64,000 nucleotides of DNA from Desulfovirgula sp. GTDB taxonomy: Bacteria; Bacillota; Desulfotomaculia; Desulfotomaculales; Desulfocucumaceae. The stretch lies in the NCBI GenBank assembly GCA_020725625.1, contig DYET01000034.1, positions 1 to 64,000 of the forward strand, given 5' to 3'. Below, piece by piece: positions 1 through 10,240 of the stretch (positions within the stretch are counted from its first letter, which is position 1; the number at the start of each line of letters is the position of its first letter). Position numbers and translations under genes: made by a program. The notes under the pieces were generated by a model. It did not search any database, was not told where the DNA came from, and saw only the letters and a list, made by a program, of their open reading frames with translations.

Positions 1-108
1 TTCAAGCAGCTTAAAAGAGAACTGGTTCCACAGATAGTCCGGACCCCGGGCTTAAACTGTCCCCAAACGCCCCTGCAGCTGGATATTTCTGGTAAACAAT
101 CTTGTTAA
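1..108 (+). CDS. C-terminal fragment of a CDS truncated by the window edge, function unknown
   Basis: Open frame from base 1 to taa at 106-108 (FKQLKRELVPQIVRTPGLNCPQTPLQLDISGKQSC*). Confidence 0.3.
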   Translation, partial: FKQLKRELVPQIVRTPGLNCPQTPLQLDISGKQSC

Positions 109-190
109 ATTAAGAAAACGATTCTTTTAGGCTGTTTTCCTTATGAATCTGTCCTGTTGTTTTGTCAACCAAAACTGTAAAGAAAGGGTG

Positions 191-382
191 ATGAATACAG
201 TGACTATTCCACTGAAACTCTACACTGCACTGAAAGTAGCGAAGATTCTGAAGGTAAAAAAGGCTTACGTTTACGAATTGGTTGCCAGTAAAAGACTGAA
301 AGCGGTGAAATTATCGGAAAGACGTTTGAGGATACCGGAAGCTGCGGTAGACGAGTATATTCAAAGTGCGATTAACCAGTAA
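191..382 (+). CDS. excisionase-family / helix-turn-helix DNA-binding protein
   Basis: Small ORF with LYTALKVAKILKVKKAYVYELVASKRLKAVKLSERRLRIPEAAVDEYI pattern typical of excisionase HTH; directly precedes integrase; likely start at ATG 191. Confidence 0.75.
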   Translation: MNTVTIPLKLYTALKVAKILKVKKAYVYELVASKRLKAVKLSERRLRIPEAAVDEYIQSAINQ

Positions 383-447
383 GCAGGAAAAGGGCCGGAC
401 AGGTGCGAATAATCACCTATCCGGCCCTTTCTTCGGAGGTATCTGAA

Positions 448-1530
448 ATGGCGCAAATTCAAAGAAGGGGTCCAAACCGCTATTTGATAACAATATATCT
501 CGGGAGGGATGCTCAGGGCAAGAGAATTCTGGAAAACGAGACTTTTTACGGGTCATTGTCCGAGGCCAGGCTGAGGGCCGCAGAGCTGGAAGTCGTAAAG
601 CGAAAGCGGGGGCCGAGGAAACTCGCCAGGACCGTCGGGGAATACCTGGAGACCTGGTTGGAAAGGATTAAGGGAACGGTGTCCCGGCGCACTCACGTTA
701 CATATTCCTGGCACGTAAGAAAGATTCTGCCCGCTATAGGGAACCTCCAGCTGTACGGCCTCACGGCCTTCGAACTCCAAGAAAAACTGGCCGGCTTGTC
801 CGGGAAGCCGAAGACATTGAAAGGGATGTACGGCACACTCAAAACCGCTTTCAAGCAGGCAGTGGCGTGGGGGTTGCTGAGTACCGACCCCAAGGCGGGA
901 ATCAAGGCCCCGCGCGTGCCCCGGCGGGAAATTACCGTGCTGACCAGGGAGGAACTGGTAAGTCTTCTGGAAGCGGCGAAAGGCTATAAGCACCACATGA
1001 TTATCCGGCTCCTGGCCGTCACCGGCGCGAGGCTGGGTGAAATCCTGGGCCTGACCTGGCTGGATATTGACCTTGAAAAAGGTACGGTCACTATCAGGCG
1101 GGCTGCCGATACCAAGTTCAGGGAACTGAAAGAGACCAAGACGGCAAGCAGCCAGCGAATTCTGTCCCTGGACCCGGAGACGGTGGCGTTGCTCAGGGAT
1201 TTCCAGAAAGCCCAGGGGAGGGGAAAAGTCGCTTCCCTGAAGCGCGGCAGCGCCCTGGTGTTCGCTTCTCCGGACGGCAGGCCGGTACGGGAAGACGCGG
1301 TGCGCCGCACAATGGCCCGCATACTGAAAAAAGCAGGGCTGGATCATTACCGCCTTCATGACCTGCGGCATACGGCAGGGTCGTTGCTGCTGGACGCCGG
1401 ACATTCTCTGGCGCTTGTGGCAGCCTTCCTCGGCCACTCCAGCACGGCCACGACGGCTTCAACCTACACCCACGCCGTCAGGAAAGGGGTGGGTATGGCC
1501 GGGGTTTTAAACCCGGTGTCAGACAGATAG
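448..1530 (+). CDS. site-specific tyrosine recombinase / phage-type integrase
   Basis: C-terminal catalytic motifs TGARLGEILGL, HDLRHTAGSLLLDAGHSLALVAAFLGHSS and TYTHAV; likely start ATG 448 after ggaggt. Confidence 0.92.
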   Translation: MAQIQRRGPNRYLITIYLGRDAQGKRILENETFYGSLSEARLRAAELEVVKRKRGPRKLARTVGEYLETWLERIKGTVSRRTHVTYSWHVRKILPAIGNLQLYGLTAFELQEKLAGLSGKPKTLKGMYGTLKTAFKQAVAWGLLSTDPKAGIKAPRVPRREITVLTREELVSLLEAAKGYKHHMIIRLLAVTGARLGEILGLTWLDIDLEKGTVTIRRAADTKFRELKETKTASSQRILSLDPETVALLRDFQKAQGRGKVASLKRGSALVFASPDGRPVREDAVRRTMARILKKAGLDHYRLHDLRHTAGSLLLDAGHSLALVAAFLGHSSTATTASTYTHAVRKGVGMAGVLNPVSDR

Positions 1531-1652
1531 TCAGACAGCTGACGGGAAACCTGGTAATATCAAGGGTTTTACCGGGGGTAGAATACTTCGATTCCTGCCG
1601 GGCGCATTTAATTTTAGACAAGCGAAAGGTCGGGTCTAGGGTTCCGCAAGGA

Positions 1653-2195
1653 ATGGGGCGGGCCGAAGGGCCTGCCCCGCAATTCATGGTGAAAACAGAA
1701 AGGACAAAAGAAGCGCTTGCCCGCCTTTTGAACATGTTCGAGAGCGACAACCTGCCAACCGCCGTCGCCAGGACGGTAATCAAGGGTGATGCCAGACCCT
1801 TCGACAAGTGGAGCCTGGGCAACAGGTTGCTCATGCCGCGTTCAGGCGCGCGGGTTCAAGCAGTGGCAGGAAGTTGACGAGGCAGGCCCCGAAACCGGGA
1901 AAGAGCGGGAAGTGTAAGGACGTTTTTCCACGAGCTTGCCCACGCCGTGCACTACTAGGTCAAGCCCGGTAGCCAGCACGCCGACCAGGAAATCATCGCT
2001 GAAACCGTTGTCTGCGCCTTGTGCGAGCTGTATGGCTACATCGGCTACGTCTGGTATGGCTGGGAATATATCCGGCACTACATCGCCCTGGACGGCCAGC
2101 GGGCGCTGAAAAACGTCAACGATCTGGCGGAACTGGAGGAGATAAAGGTATATACGACGGCGGTTATGCTAAAAGAAATCGAATATGGTAGATAA
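1653..2195 (+). pseudogene. degenerate ArdC-like antirestriction / zinc-metallopeptidase gene
   Basis: FDKWSLGNRLL in one frame, RGFKQWQEV in another (from 1849), then FFHELAHAVHY*VKPGSQHADQEIIAETVVCALCELYGY (1923-2195) with in-frame TAG at 1956; two frame changes plus a stop. Confidence 0.75.
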
Positions 2196-2205
2196 AGGAG
2201 ACAGG

Positions 2206-2234
2206 CCCCGCTGAATGGCGGGGTTTTTGTTTTT
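2206..2234 (+). terminator. Rho-independent terminator
   Basis: ccccg-ctgaatgg-cgggg hairpin followed by tttttgttttt. Confidence 0.75.
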
Positions 2235-2433
2235 AGTGATAGTCATTTGTTGACTAAAAAATCATCCATCTTTCATCCCCTCCCTCACAACCATTTTTTT
2301 ATTTGGCAAAGCAACGCCGGCTACTTTCACTGGGGCGAATAAAATTTTGGAAAAGGAATAATAATAAATCTGGGCATTACAAGTGAACACTGTCTTGGTA
2401 TTTAAAAACGGGAACCGTTTATTCTGTCAAAAA

Positions 2434-2461
2434 CCCTACCGAGGCCCGGTAGGGATTTTTG
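2434..2461 (+). terminator. terminator-like hairpin with no obvious upstream gene
   Basis: ccctaccg-aggcc-cggtaggg followed by attttt. Confidence 0.6.
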
Positions 2462-2578
2462 TTCAGGGAATCCCGGGCATAAATTCCCCGCCCAGGAAGG
2501 ATAAGGCGAAGGGGGATAAAGCCGGCTGCGGACTCCTTGATTTTGCATATAGAAATATTAAAAGACTGGAGGATTGTT

Positions 2579-5062
2579 ATGAAGGCAGTGATTATGGCGG
2601 GAGGTGAGGGCTCACGCCTCAGGCCCCTCACCTGCAACCGCCCCAAGCCGATGGTGCCGGTTCTGAACAGGCCGATGATGGCCTACATAGTCGAACTGCT
2701 CAAAAAGCACGGCATAACCGAAGTGGCTGTGACCCTGCAGTACCTGCCCGGAACCATCCGGGACTATTTCGGGAACGGGTCGGAATACGGCGTGAACATG
2801 AGGTATTTCGTCGAGGAGGTTCCCCTGGGGACCGCCGGCAGCGTCAAAAACGCTTCGGCCTTCCTGGACGACACCTTTTTGGTAATCAGCGGCGATGCCC
2901 TGACGGACTTCGACCTGGGCCGGGCCATCGGCTTTCACCGGGAGAAGGGAGCCCTGGCCACCCTGGTTCTGACCAGGGTGGAAACTCCCCTGGAATACGG
3001 AGTGGTGATCACCGGCCCGGACGGAGACATCGCGCAATTCCTGGAAAAGCCGTCCTGGGGGGAGGTTTTCAGCGATACAGTGAACACCGGGATTTACGTG
3101 CTGGAACCCGAAGTGCTGGAATACGTTAAAGAGGGCCGAATGTTCGACTTCAGCAAGGATCTTTTTCCCCTCCTGCTCAGGGAGGGAAGGCCCCTGTTCG
3201 GCATGGTGGCCGAGGGCTACTGGTGCGACATCGGCAACCTGCAGCAGTACCTGCAGGCCCACATCGACGTCCTCTCCGGGCGGGTCCACCTGCCGTTCCC
3301 GGGGAGAGAAATAGCGGACGGTGTTTACGCCGGCGAGGGGGTGGAAATCGACCCTTCCTCGGTGATCAGGGGGCCGGTTTTCATCGGCGACAACTGCAAG
3401 ATAGGCGGACAGGCCAGAATTGACTCCTTCAGCGTGCTGGGAAACAACTGCCTCATTGGCGGCAGGGCCACCATTAAGAGGAGTGTCCTCTGGAACGGCG
3501 TATACGTGGGACCGAACGCGGCCCTGCGGGGGGCCGTCCTGGGATCCCGGGTGCAAATCCAGTCGGGGGCGGGGGTTTACGAGGGGGCGGTAATCGGCAG
3601 CGATTCGGTAATCAAGGAAAACGGGGTGGTCAAGCCCGACGTTAAAATCTGGCCGCACAAAATGGTCGAGGCAGGGACCACAGTGAAGACCAGCATCGTC
3701 TGGGGAACCCGCTGCCCAAAGAAAATATTCGGCCTGGACGGCGTTACCGGCCTGGCCAACGTCGAAATGACACCCGAATTTGCCGCCCGGGTGGCCGCCT
3801 CCTTTGCCAGCGTGGCGGGGGGAAGCGGCCATCTGGCGGTGAGTTCGGACAGCTACCCGGCCTCCCAGATGATCAGGGGGGCCGTATCCAGCGGCATGCA
3901 GTCGGTGGGCGCGGCGGTTTACGACTTGGGGGACGGCATCACCCCTATGCACCGCTTTGCCGTCAGGACCATGGATCTGGACGGCGGGATTCACGTCAAG
4001 GTTAGCTCCAGGAATATAGACCTGGTGACCATGGTATTCACAGGCCGGAGCGGGGGTAACATCACCCGCAGCGCCGAGCGCAAGGTGGAGAACGCGCTGA
4101 TGAGGGAAGATTTCAAACGGGCCGACTCGTCCCGGGTGGTCCCGGTGGAAAAGGTCCGGGGTATGGCGGAACGGTATGTCGCCCACCTTTCCCTGGCCGT
4201 CGACGGCCTTGCCTTACGGGGAGGCGGCGTAAGCCTGGTCATGGCGTACGACCGGACCAACCTGGAGAGGTTTGTGGTTCCGGTCTGCGCGGATCTGGGC
4301 ATAAGGACGGCCAATATAGACTGCCGGGAGTACGGCTGCGGGGCCGGGAACTGGGAGGCGTACAGGGAAATGCTGCCCCGGCTTTCCGAGGCTGTGGTCA
4401 AGAGCGGCGCCACCGCCGGCGCCCTGCTGGATCCCAATGGCGACTGCCTGGTCCTGGTGGATGAAAGGGGCAGGATAATCGGCGACGATATGCTTACCGC
4501 CCTTTCGGCCCTGATATTGCTCAAGGTCCGGGGAGGGCCGGTAGTGGTGCCGGTGACCGCCCCGGAGGCGATCGAAAAAATGGCTGAACGGTACAGCGGC
4601 AAGGTAATCCGCACCAAAACAGCCGTCCAGGACTTTGTGGAGAGGGTGCTGGCGGTGGAGGGGCGGGAGGCGGAAGGGGAAGGAATTTCCCAGTTCCTGA
4701 TGCACTTCGACGCCTTGGGAGCCCTTCTTAGTATAATCGGCTTCGCCCGCCGGCGGGGCCTGACCCTGGGGCAGCTGGCGGACGAAGTACCGGTCTTTTA
4801 CATGGACAAGAAAACAGTGCCGGTTCCCTGGGAGGCCAAGGGAACGGTTATCAGGAGGATTATCGAGGATCACGGGGGGCCGGAAATGGAATTGCTGGAC
4901 GGTGTCAAGGTCTTTCACCAAAACGGCTGGGCACTGGTCCTGCCAGACCCGGAGGAGCCGGTCTGCAGGATTTTCAGCGAGGGCGCGTCGATGGAAATTG
5001 CCGAATCCTTGGCGGATTTTTACATCGAGAGGATAAACAGGATCGTGGGAGGCCAAGGGTAA
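2579..5062 (+). CDS. NDP-sugar (mannose-1-phosphate) pyrophosphorylase fused to a phosphohexomutase-like domain
   Basis: N-terminal [33 protein letters not shown], hexapeptide-repeat middle, C-terminal phosphohexomutase-like domain; start 2579 after ggagg. Confidence 0.9.
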   Translation: MKAVIMAGGEGSRLRPLTCNRPKPMVPVLNRPMMAYIVELLKKHGITEVAVTLQYLPGTIRDYFGNGSEYGVNMRYFVEEVPLGTAGSVKNASAFLDDTFLVISGDALTDFDLGRAIGFHREKGALATLVLTRVETPLEYGVVITGPDGDIAQFLEKPSWGEVFSDTVNTGIYVLEPEVLEYVKEGRMFDFSKDLFPLLLREGRPLFGMVAEGYWCDIGNLQQYLQAHIDVLSGRVHLPFPGREIADGVYAGEGVEIDPSSVIRGPVFIGDNCKIGGQARIDSFSVLGNNCLIGGRATIKRSVLWNGVYVGPNAALRGAVLGSRVQIQSGAGVYEGAVIGSDSVIKENGVVKPDVKIWPHKMVEAGTTVKTSIVWGTRCPKKIFGLDGVTGLANVEMTPEFAARVAASFASVAGGSGHLAVSSDSYPASQMIRGAVSSGMQSVGAAVYDLGDGITPMHRFAVRTMDLDGGIHVKVSSRNIDLVTMVFTGRSGGNITRSAERKVENALMREDFKRADSSRVVPVEKVRGMAERYVAHLSLAVDGLALRGGGVSLVMAYDRTNLERFVVPVCADLGIRTANIDCREYGCGAGNWEAYREMLPRLSEAVVKSGATAGALLDPNGDCLVLVDERGRIIGDDMLTALSALILLKVRGGPVVVPVTAPEAIEKMAERYSGKVIRTKTAVQDFVERVLAVEGREAEGEGISQFLMHFDALGALLSIIGFARRRGLTLGQLADEVPVFYMDKKTVPVPWEAKGTVIRRIIEDHGGPEMELLDGVKVFHQNGWALVLPDPEEPVCRIFSEGASMEIAESLADFYIERINRIVGGQG

Positions 5063-5080
5063 AAGACAGATTAATGACGA

Positions 5081-5117
5081 CCCCTGGATTTTCAAAACCA
5101 TCCAGGGGTGATCTTTT
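5081..5117. terminator. bidirectional terminator between convergent genes
   Basis: cccctgga-ttttcaaaacca-tccagggg hairpin. Confidence 0.65.
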
Positions 5118-5186
5118 AAATAAGAAGATTTAGCCAGTATCAATAGCTATCTTTTTCATATTCTCTACCGCCCGCCTTTTTCCCGG

Positions 5187-6800
5187 TTACTGCCCGCTGG
5201 CCAGCTGCTGCTTTTCCCCGGCCCGGTCGGCGTAGTGCCTGAAGTCGATGTCCGGGAAAATGTTGTTCCTGGCCTCCAGGTGGCTGAGCCATTCCCCGTC
5301 AATCCTGTTTTCACAGATTTCACGGTACAGCCTGATGAAATTGTCCAGGTGGGTTTTTGTCCGCCTTACGGCGTAACCGGTCATGGTGCCGGTGCTCATG
5401 ATGAAGGCCCAGTCGCTGCTCTGCGCCAGCATCAGCTCCCTTGCCGCCTGCTTCAGCGCCCTGGCCTGAAGGCCTGAAGCATGGTAAAATCTTTCGGCCA
5501 GCCAGACCATCCTGTCCGCAGCCGTGTGCAGGTGCCTGTAGATCCAGTCGTTATTTTTGCTCAGCCACATTTCGTTGTAGCCCTTGTGTCCCCAGCTGGA
5601 CGCGCAGGGTGTGGCCACCTGGTTGCAGCCGTGAAGCCTCAGGTAGTCGGAGGGGCTGATCAGGCACAGGGTTTTCTGGTCAAAATTGATTTTCCTGATC
5701 AGGAACTCCAGCCAGATGGGGCCCTCAAACCACCAGTGCCCGAAAAGTTCGGCGTCGTACGGGGCCACGATAACGGGCGGCCTGTCCATGAGGGTGTTCA
5801 GGTGCCTGACCTGCAATTCCCTGTTGAACATAAAGTTGCCTGCGTGAACGGCAGCCTTTTCCACCGCGTTTGAGGGGACGTAGGGTTCTTTGTGGTTGGT
5901 GCGCCCGGTGATGCGGTAGTATTTGATGCCGGTGTGGATCCTGATCCCGTCGGGGTGGATGTAGGGCCTCACATATTCAAAATCCAGGTCAAAGCCGATA
6001 TCCCTGTAGAATTCCCGGTAATCGAAATCGCCCGGGTAGCCCTCGTTCGAACTCCATACCTGTTTTGAGGACTCCACGTCCCTCCCGAAGGCGGCCACTC
6101 CGGAAGGGCAGAAGATGGGAGCGAACACCCCGTACCTGGGCCGGTGGGAGGCAAACAGCACCCCGTGGGTGTCCAGGATGAAATATTTTATCCCGTACTC
6201 CTTGAGGATCAGGTCGATGCCCGCGGTGTAAGCGCACTCCGGAAGCCACATGCCTTGGGGAAAGTGGCCGAAGTGAGAGGCGTAAAGGTCGATGGCGGTC
6301 CTGATCTGGGCACGGGCGGCGTTTTTGTTGATGAACATAAGGGGCAGGAAGCCGTGGGTGGCGGCACAGGTGATTACCTCCAGCCTGCCGAGATGCTGGA
6401 ACCTTTTGAAGGCCTCCACCAGGTTCCGGCCGTACCTGTGGTAGGTTTCCCGGGCCTGGCGGAATTGCTCCTGGTACAACAGGGCGGTAGCGTGAAAGGG
6501 GCTGTTGTACGTCCGCCCGGCCTCCTTGTCGGCCAGCTCAATAAGCTTGTTCAGGTGCCTCTCGTAACGGTCCTGGAGAAGGCCGTCCGTAAGCGTTGAG
6601 ATGAGGGTCGGGGAGAGGCTTACGGTCAGCCGGAAGGGTATGTTCTCGCCCACAAGACGGTCGAATACGTTTATCAACGGGATGTAAGTCTCGGTTATGG
6701 CCTCGTAAAGCCATCTTTCCTCCAGAAAATGATCGTGTTCAGGGTGCCTCACGAACGGCAGGTGGGCGTGGAGCACCATGCAAAGATAACCCTTGGTCAT
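5187..6800 (-). CDS. glycoside hydrolase family 57 / DUF1957 protein, probable 1,4-alpha-glucan branching enzyme
   Basis: GYLCMVLHAHLPFVRHPEHDHFLEERWLYEAITETYIPL, MWLPECAYTAGID, YDAELFGHWWFEGP motifs. Confidence 0.9.
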   Translation of the reverse strand: MTKGYLCMVLHAHLPFVRHPEHDHFLEERWLYEAITETYIPLINVFDRLVGENIPFRLTVSLSPTLISTLTDGLLQDRYERHLNKLIELADKEAGRTYNSPFHATALLYQEQFRQARETYHRYGRNLVEAFKRFQHLGRLEVITCAATHGFLPLMFINKNAARAQIRTAIDLYASHFGHFPQGMWLPECAYTAGIDLILKEYGIKYFILDTHGVLFASHRPRYGVFAPIFCPSGVAAFGRDVESSKQVWSSNEGYPGDFDYREFYRDIGFDLDFEYVRPYIHPDGIRIHTGIKYYRITGRTNHKEPYVPSNAVEKAAVHAGNFMFNRELQVRHLNTLMDRPPVIVAPYDAELFGHWWFEGPIWLEFLIRKINFDQKTLCLISPSDYLRLHGCNQVATPCASSWGHKGYNEMWLSKNNDWIYRHLHTAADRMVWLAERFYHASGLQARALKQAARELMLAQSSDWAFIMSTGTMTGYAVRRTKTHLDNFIRLYREICENRIDGEWLSHLEARNNIFPDIDFRHYADRAGEKQQLASGQ

Positions 6801-6820
6801 GATATCCTCCAAGTATTTTA

Positions 6821-7537
6821 TTATGTTTGGCCTGCGGGATCATAAAAGCCAGGTGAACCGACCCCCAGGGGAGCCCTTCCCATTCGCTCATGGATTTCTT
6901 CCACAATCATGGGTGAACTTACACCGGTCTGGTATCTTAAGGTGCGGTATATTCCCTCGATCCACATCCATTCCTCATCCAGGTTGTCTGACAGGGCATC
7001 CCTGGGTGTGGTCACAAAATTTGAGCGAAGTACGGTGATGAAGGTGCCGTCGGGGAAAATCCTCCCCATGTCCACGCAGTACGTCCGGTTTGCCTCGGGA
7101 ACGTTGATGTGCCAGCTGTCGGCCCGGTCGTTCAGGCTGCAGTCGAAGAAACTGTTGGCATTGCTGCCGTTGAAGTCTATTCCCGTGACATCGTAAACCC
7201 TCAGCACGGCCCTGGTGGCATCCCAGACGCTTGGCCCGTATTTGGTTGAGATTTCTTCCATCTTGGTGGCCGTTATTTCCCAGTACGCGTACAGCCAGTA
7301 TGGATCCCTGACCATTAGCACCAGGCGGTCGATGCCGTACGACCGGGGCAATTCAGGAACTGGATCGGGTTCTGCCTGTTTTGGCGGATCTCCCGGCAAC
7401 TGGGCGTACTCTTCCAAAAACTCCAGCGCTTCCCTCCTGCTCCGTGGCTTCCGGAGGGTGCGGCGCCTGAATGCCGGCCATAAAAAAACAGCCAGTAGCA
7501 GTAATACGGCAGCCCCGATTAACAGCAGCGCTGTCAT
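6821..7537 (-). CDS. DUF4912 domain-containing protein with N-terminal transmembrane helix
   Basis: IDRLVLMVRDPYWLYAYWEIT motif; hydrophobic N-terminus MTALLLIGAAVLLLLAVF; start at 7537 after gaggtgg. Confidence 0.8.
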   Translation of the reverse strand: MTALLLIGAAVLLLLAVFLWPAFRRRTLRKPRSRREALEFLEEYAQLPGDPPKQAEPDPVPELPRSYGIDRLVLMVRDPYWLYAYWEITATKMEEISTKYGPSVWDATRAVLRVYDVTGIDFNGSNANSFFDCSLNDRADSWHINVPEANRTYCVDMGRIFPDGTFITVLRSNFVTTPRDALSDNLDEEWMWIEGIYRTLRYQTGVSSPMIVEEIHERMGRAPLGVGSPGFYDPAGQT

Positions 7538-7893
7538 GAGGTACCACCTCACTTGGTGATATAATGTTGCGGGTTGTTTTAAGGTCAGCAAAAATTAATC
7601 ATTTTTTAGTATTGCCAGGGTCCCGGGGGTTATAATCATATAAAAAACCGGTAATCCCTTCTAAAGCAGGTGGACGGCAATCAAAAAAGCCGCTGTGCTT
7701 GTAGTGGTTGTGCGACTATAACTCTTTTAAAAACAAAAATTATTATTCCTAAATATAAAAATAAAAATACGTCACCACCTTTTTAAATTTTAGCGGCGGT
7801 GATAATATTGTTAGAGGGTTTTTAAGGCCGTAGGAAGGCCATGTTAAAAAATCACGTCGATGGTGAAATCATGATCAGGAAAGTGAGCAGCCC

Positions 7894-8568
7894 ATGAGAA
7901 AAGTTCCGGCAGGCGGGGGAAGGATCCGGGAGGTTCTGGACAGGCTGGCCGGGCTGTACCCGGATGCCGGGACGGCCCTGAAGTACGGAAGCACATTTCA
8001 GCTCCTGGTGGCCGTCATGCTGTCCGCCCAGTGCACCGACCGGCAGGTGAACAAGATTACCGCCGGCCTTTTTGAAAAATACCGCACGCCGGAGGACTTC
8101 GCCGCCCTGGGGTGGGAGGATCTGGCGCGGCTCATAAAGGGTTGCGGCCTGCACCGGAACAAAAGCCGGAATATTGTCGGCGTCAGCCGCATCCTGGTGG
8201 AGAAATACGGGTCCCGGGTGCCCGCCGACCGGGAAGCCCTGGAGGCGCTTCCGGGGGTGGGCAGAAAAACGGCCAACGTGGTTCTCAGTGTTGCCTTTAA
8301 CAAGCCCGTAATGCCGGTGGACACCCACGTTTTCAGGACATCCCGGAGGCTGGGGCTGTCTTCCGGCAAGACTCCGGGGGCGGTGGAGAAAGACCTGGTC
8401 GGGGTTGTTCCCCGGGATTTGCTGGGCAGGATACACCACTGCCTGATCCTGCACGGCCGGGAGGTGTGCCGGGCCAGGAACCCCCTCTGCAGCGGGTGCG
8501 CCCTGTCGGACCTTTGCCTCCATTGCCGTTCGTCAGTGGTCGGTCGTCAGGAGTCAGAAGACATTTGA
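7894..8568 (+). CDS. nth: endonuclease III
   Basis: LPGVGRKTANVVLSVAFNKPVMPVDTHVFR (HhH-GPD) and C-terminal Cys cluster CRARNPLCSGCALSDLC. Confidence 0.93.
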   Translation: MRKVPAGGGRIREVLDRLAGLYPDAGTALKYGSTFQLLVAVMLSAQCTDRQVNKITAGLFEKYRTPEDFAALGWEDLARLIKGCGLHRNKSRNIVGVSRILVEKYGSRVPADREALEALPGVGRKTANVVLSVAFNKPVMPVDTHVFRTSRRLGLSSGKTPGAVEKDLVGVVPRDLLGRIHHCLILHGREVCRARNPLCSGCALSDLCLHCRSSVVGRQESEDI

Positions 8569-8612
8569 CCCGGGTCATGTGTCTTTATGTCAGTATGATA
8601 GTTATCAGTTGA

Positions 8613-9083
8613 GTGGTGGTAGTTTTGCGCGTTGTCCTGGTTGAACCCGAGATCCCCGCGAATACAGGCAATGTGGCCCGGACCTGCGCCGTTACCGGGG
8701 CGGAGCTGCACCTGGTCAAACCGCTTGGATTTTCTATCGACGACAGGCACCTGAAAAGGGCCGGGCTGGATTATTGGCACCAGGTAAAGGTATTCCTGCA
8801 CGAGAACTTCGGCAGCCTGCTGCAGGAATACCCGGAGGGCAGGTTTTTATACTTCTCCACCAGGGGCAGGAAGTTATACACGGAAATAAGGTACACGGAG
8901 GGCGATTTCCTGGTCTTCGGCAAGGAAACCGCCGGCCTGCCAGACCACATCCTCAAGGCCAACGAGAACCATACCCTGAGGTTGCCCATGCTGCCGGGGC
9001 GGCGTTCCTTGAACCTGTCCAACTCGGTGGCCGTGGTGGTCTTCGAGGCCCTGAGACAGCAGGGATTCCCCGGAATGGCCTAG
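8613..9083 (+). CDS. trmL: tRNA (cytidine(34)-2'-O)-methyltransferase, SPOUT family
   Basis: VVLVEPEIPANTGNVARTCAVTGAELHLVKPLGF and LRLPMLPGRRSLNLSNSVAVVVFEALRQ. Confidence 0.92.
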   Translation: MVVVLRVVLVEPEIPANTGNVARTCAVTGAELHLVKPLGFSIDDRHLKRAGLDYWHQVKVFLHENFGSLLQEYPEGRFLYFSTRGRKLYTEIRYTEGDFLVFGKETAGLPDHILKANENHTLRLPMLPGRRSLNLSNSVAVVVFEALRQQGFPGMA

Positions 9084-9169
9084 GGCCGGGGCGAGGTATT
9101 ACAGGCGATTTTGAAAAAGCAGGATTTATCCTTTTCCAAATAGAATATGTATATTATTATTAACATAAT

Positions 9170-10147
9170 ATGAACATGTTACGTGACGGTGGTTCCGGGG
9201 GAGGGGCGGTCATGGAGTTGAGCCTTAACCATCTGAAAAGATCCATGGAGAGGGAAGGCTACGTCAGCGAGGACGACCTGGCGGTGACGGTGTTCCTTGC
9301 CCTGACCCTGAAAAAACCCCTGCTGGTGGAAGGGGCGCCGGGGGTCGGAAAAACTGAAATCGCCAAGGTGCTGGGGAGGGTGTTCAGAACCGAGGTGATC
9401 AGGTTGCAGTGCTACGAGGGCCTTGACGAAAACAAGGCCCTGTATGAGTGGAATTACCAGAGGCAGCTTTTGAAAATCCAGATTCTCAAGGACCAGTGCT
9501 CCCAGAAGGACATTGAAAAGGACCTGTTCGACGAGGAATACCTCCTGGAAAGGCCTCTTTTGAAGGCCATCAGGAGTTCAAAAAGGGTTGTTCTGCTGAT
9601 TGACGAGGTCGACAAGGTGGATGAACCGTTTGAGGCTTTTCTTTTCGAGCTTTTGTCGGACTTCCAGGTCTCCATACCGGAACTGGGCACCCTGACGGCA
9701 AGGGAGATTCCCATCGTAGTGCTCACCAGCAACGGGGACAGGGAACTCTCGGACGGCCTCAAGCGGCGCTGCGTCTACCTTTACATCGATTACCCGGACA
9801 TCGAGAAGGAAGCAAAGATACTGCAGATGAAGGTCCCCGAGGCCGGAGAAAGGCTTAACCGGGAGATTGCCGCGGCGGTAGGCTACATCAGGGCCAACCT
9901 GGACCTTCGCAAGCAGCCGTCCATCGCCGAGTCCCTGGACTGGGCCAGGGCGCTGGTGGCGCTCCACGCCGACGCCCTGACGGCGGACAACATGGCCAGG
10001 ACCGTCAACCTTCTGCTGAAGAACCGGGACGACCGCATGCAGGTGCTGGACGGCAGGGTGCTGCAGGACATCCTGAGACATGCCTCCGGCGCGGGGGCCG
10101 AAGAAGGAGGCCGCCCGGCGTGCCGGTGCCGGAACCACGGGCACTGA
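9170..10147 (+). CDS. MoxR-family AAA+ ATPase
   Basis: PLLVEGAPGVGKTEIAKVLG Walker A, VVLLIDEVDKVDEPFEAFLFELLSD Walker B region. Confidence 0.88.
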   Translation: MNMLRDGGSGGGAVMELSLNHLKRSMEREGYVSEDDLAVTVFLALTLKKPLLVEGAPGVGKTEIAKVLGRVFRTEVIRLQCYEGLDENKALYEWNYQRQLLKIQILKDQCSQKDIEKDLFDEEYLLERPLLKAIRSSKRVVLLIDEVDKVDEPFEAFLFELLSDFQVSIPELGTLTAREIPIVVLTSNGDRELSDGLKRRCVYLYIDYPDIEKEAKILQMKVPEAGERLNREIAAAVGYIRANLDLRKQPSIAESLDWARALVALHADALTADNMARTVNLLLKNRDDRMQVLDGRVLQDILRHASGAGAEEGGRPACRCRNHGH

Positions 10148-10240
10148 AAGCGGGGAGCCGGGCTGATCAAGATAAATCCAGAATATTTACGCATTTATGA
10201 AATCGGCCTGATTCAGAATCTTGACACCTTTACACGGGGG

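Noticed and set aside
553-1437. Long antisense ORF (294 aa) opposite the integrase
   Set aside because: Antisense shadow of a GC-rich coding gene; no recognisable motifs
2612-4186. 524-aa minus-strand ORF opposite the pyrophosphorylase
   Set aside because: Low-complexity translation rich in G/P/H/R typical of antisense GC-rich DNA; the plus strand carries clear motifs
4214-5143. 309-aa minus-strand ORF
   Set aside because: Antisense to the same gene; no domain signature
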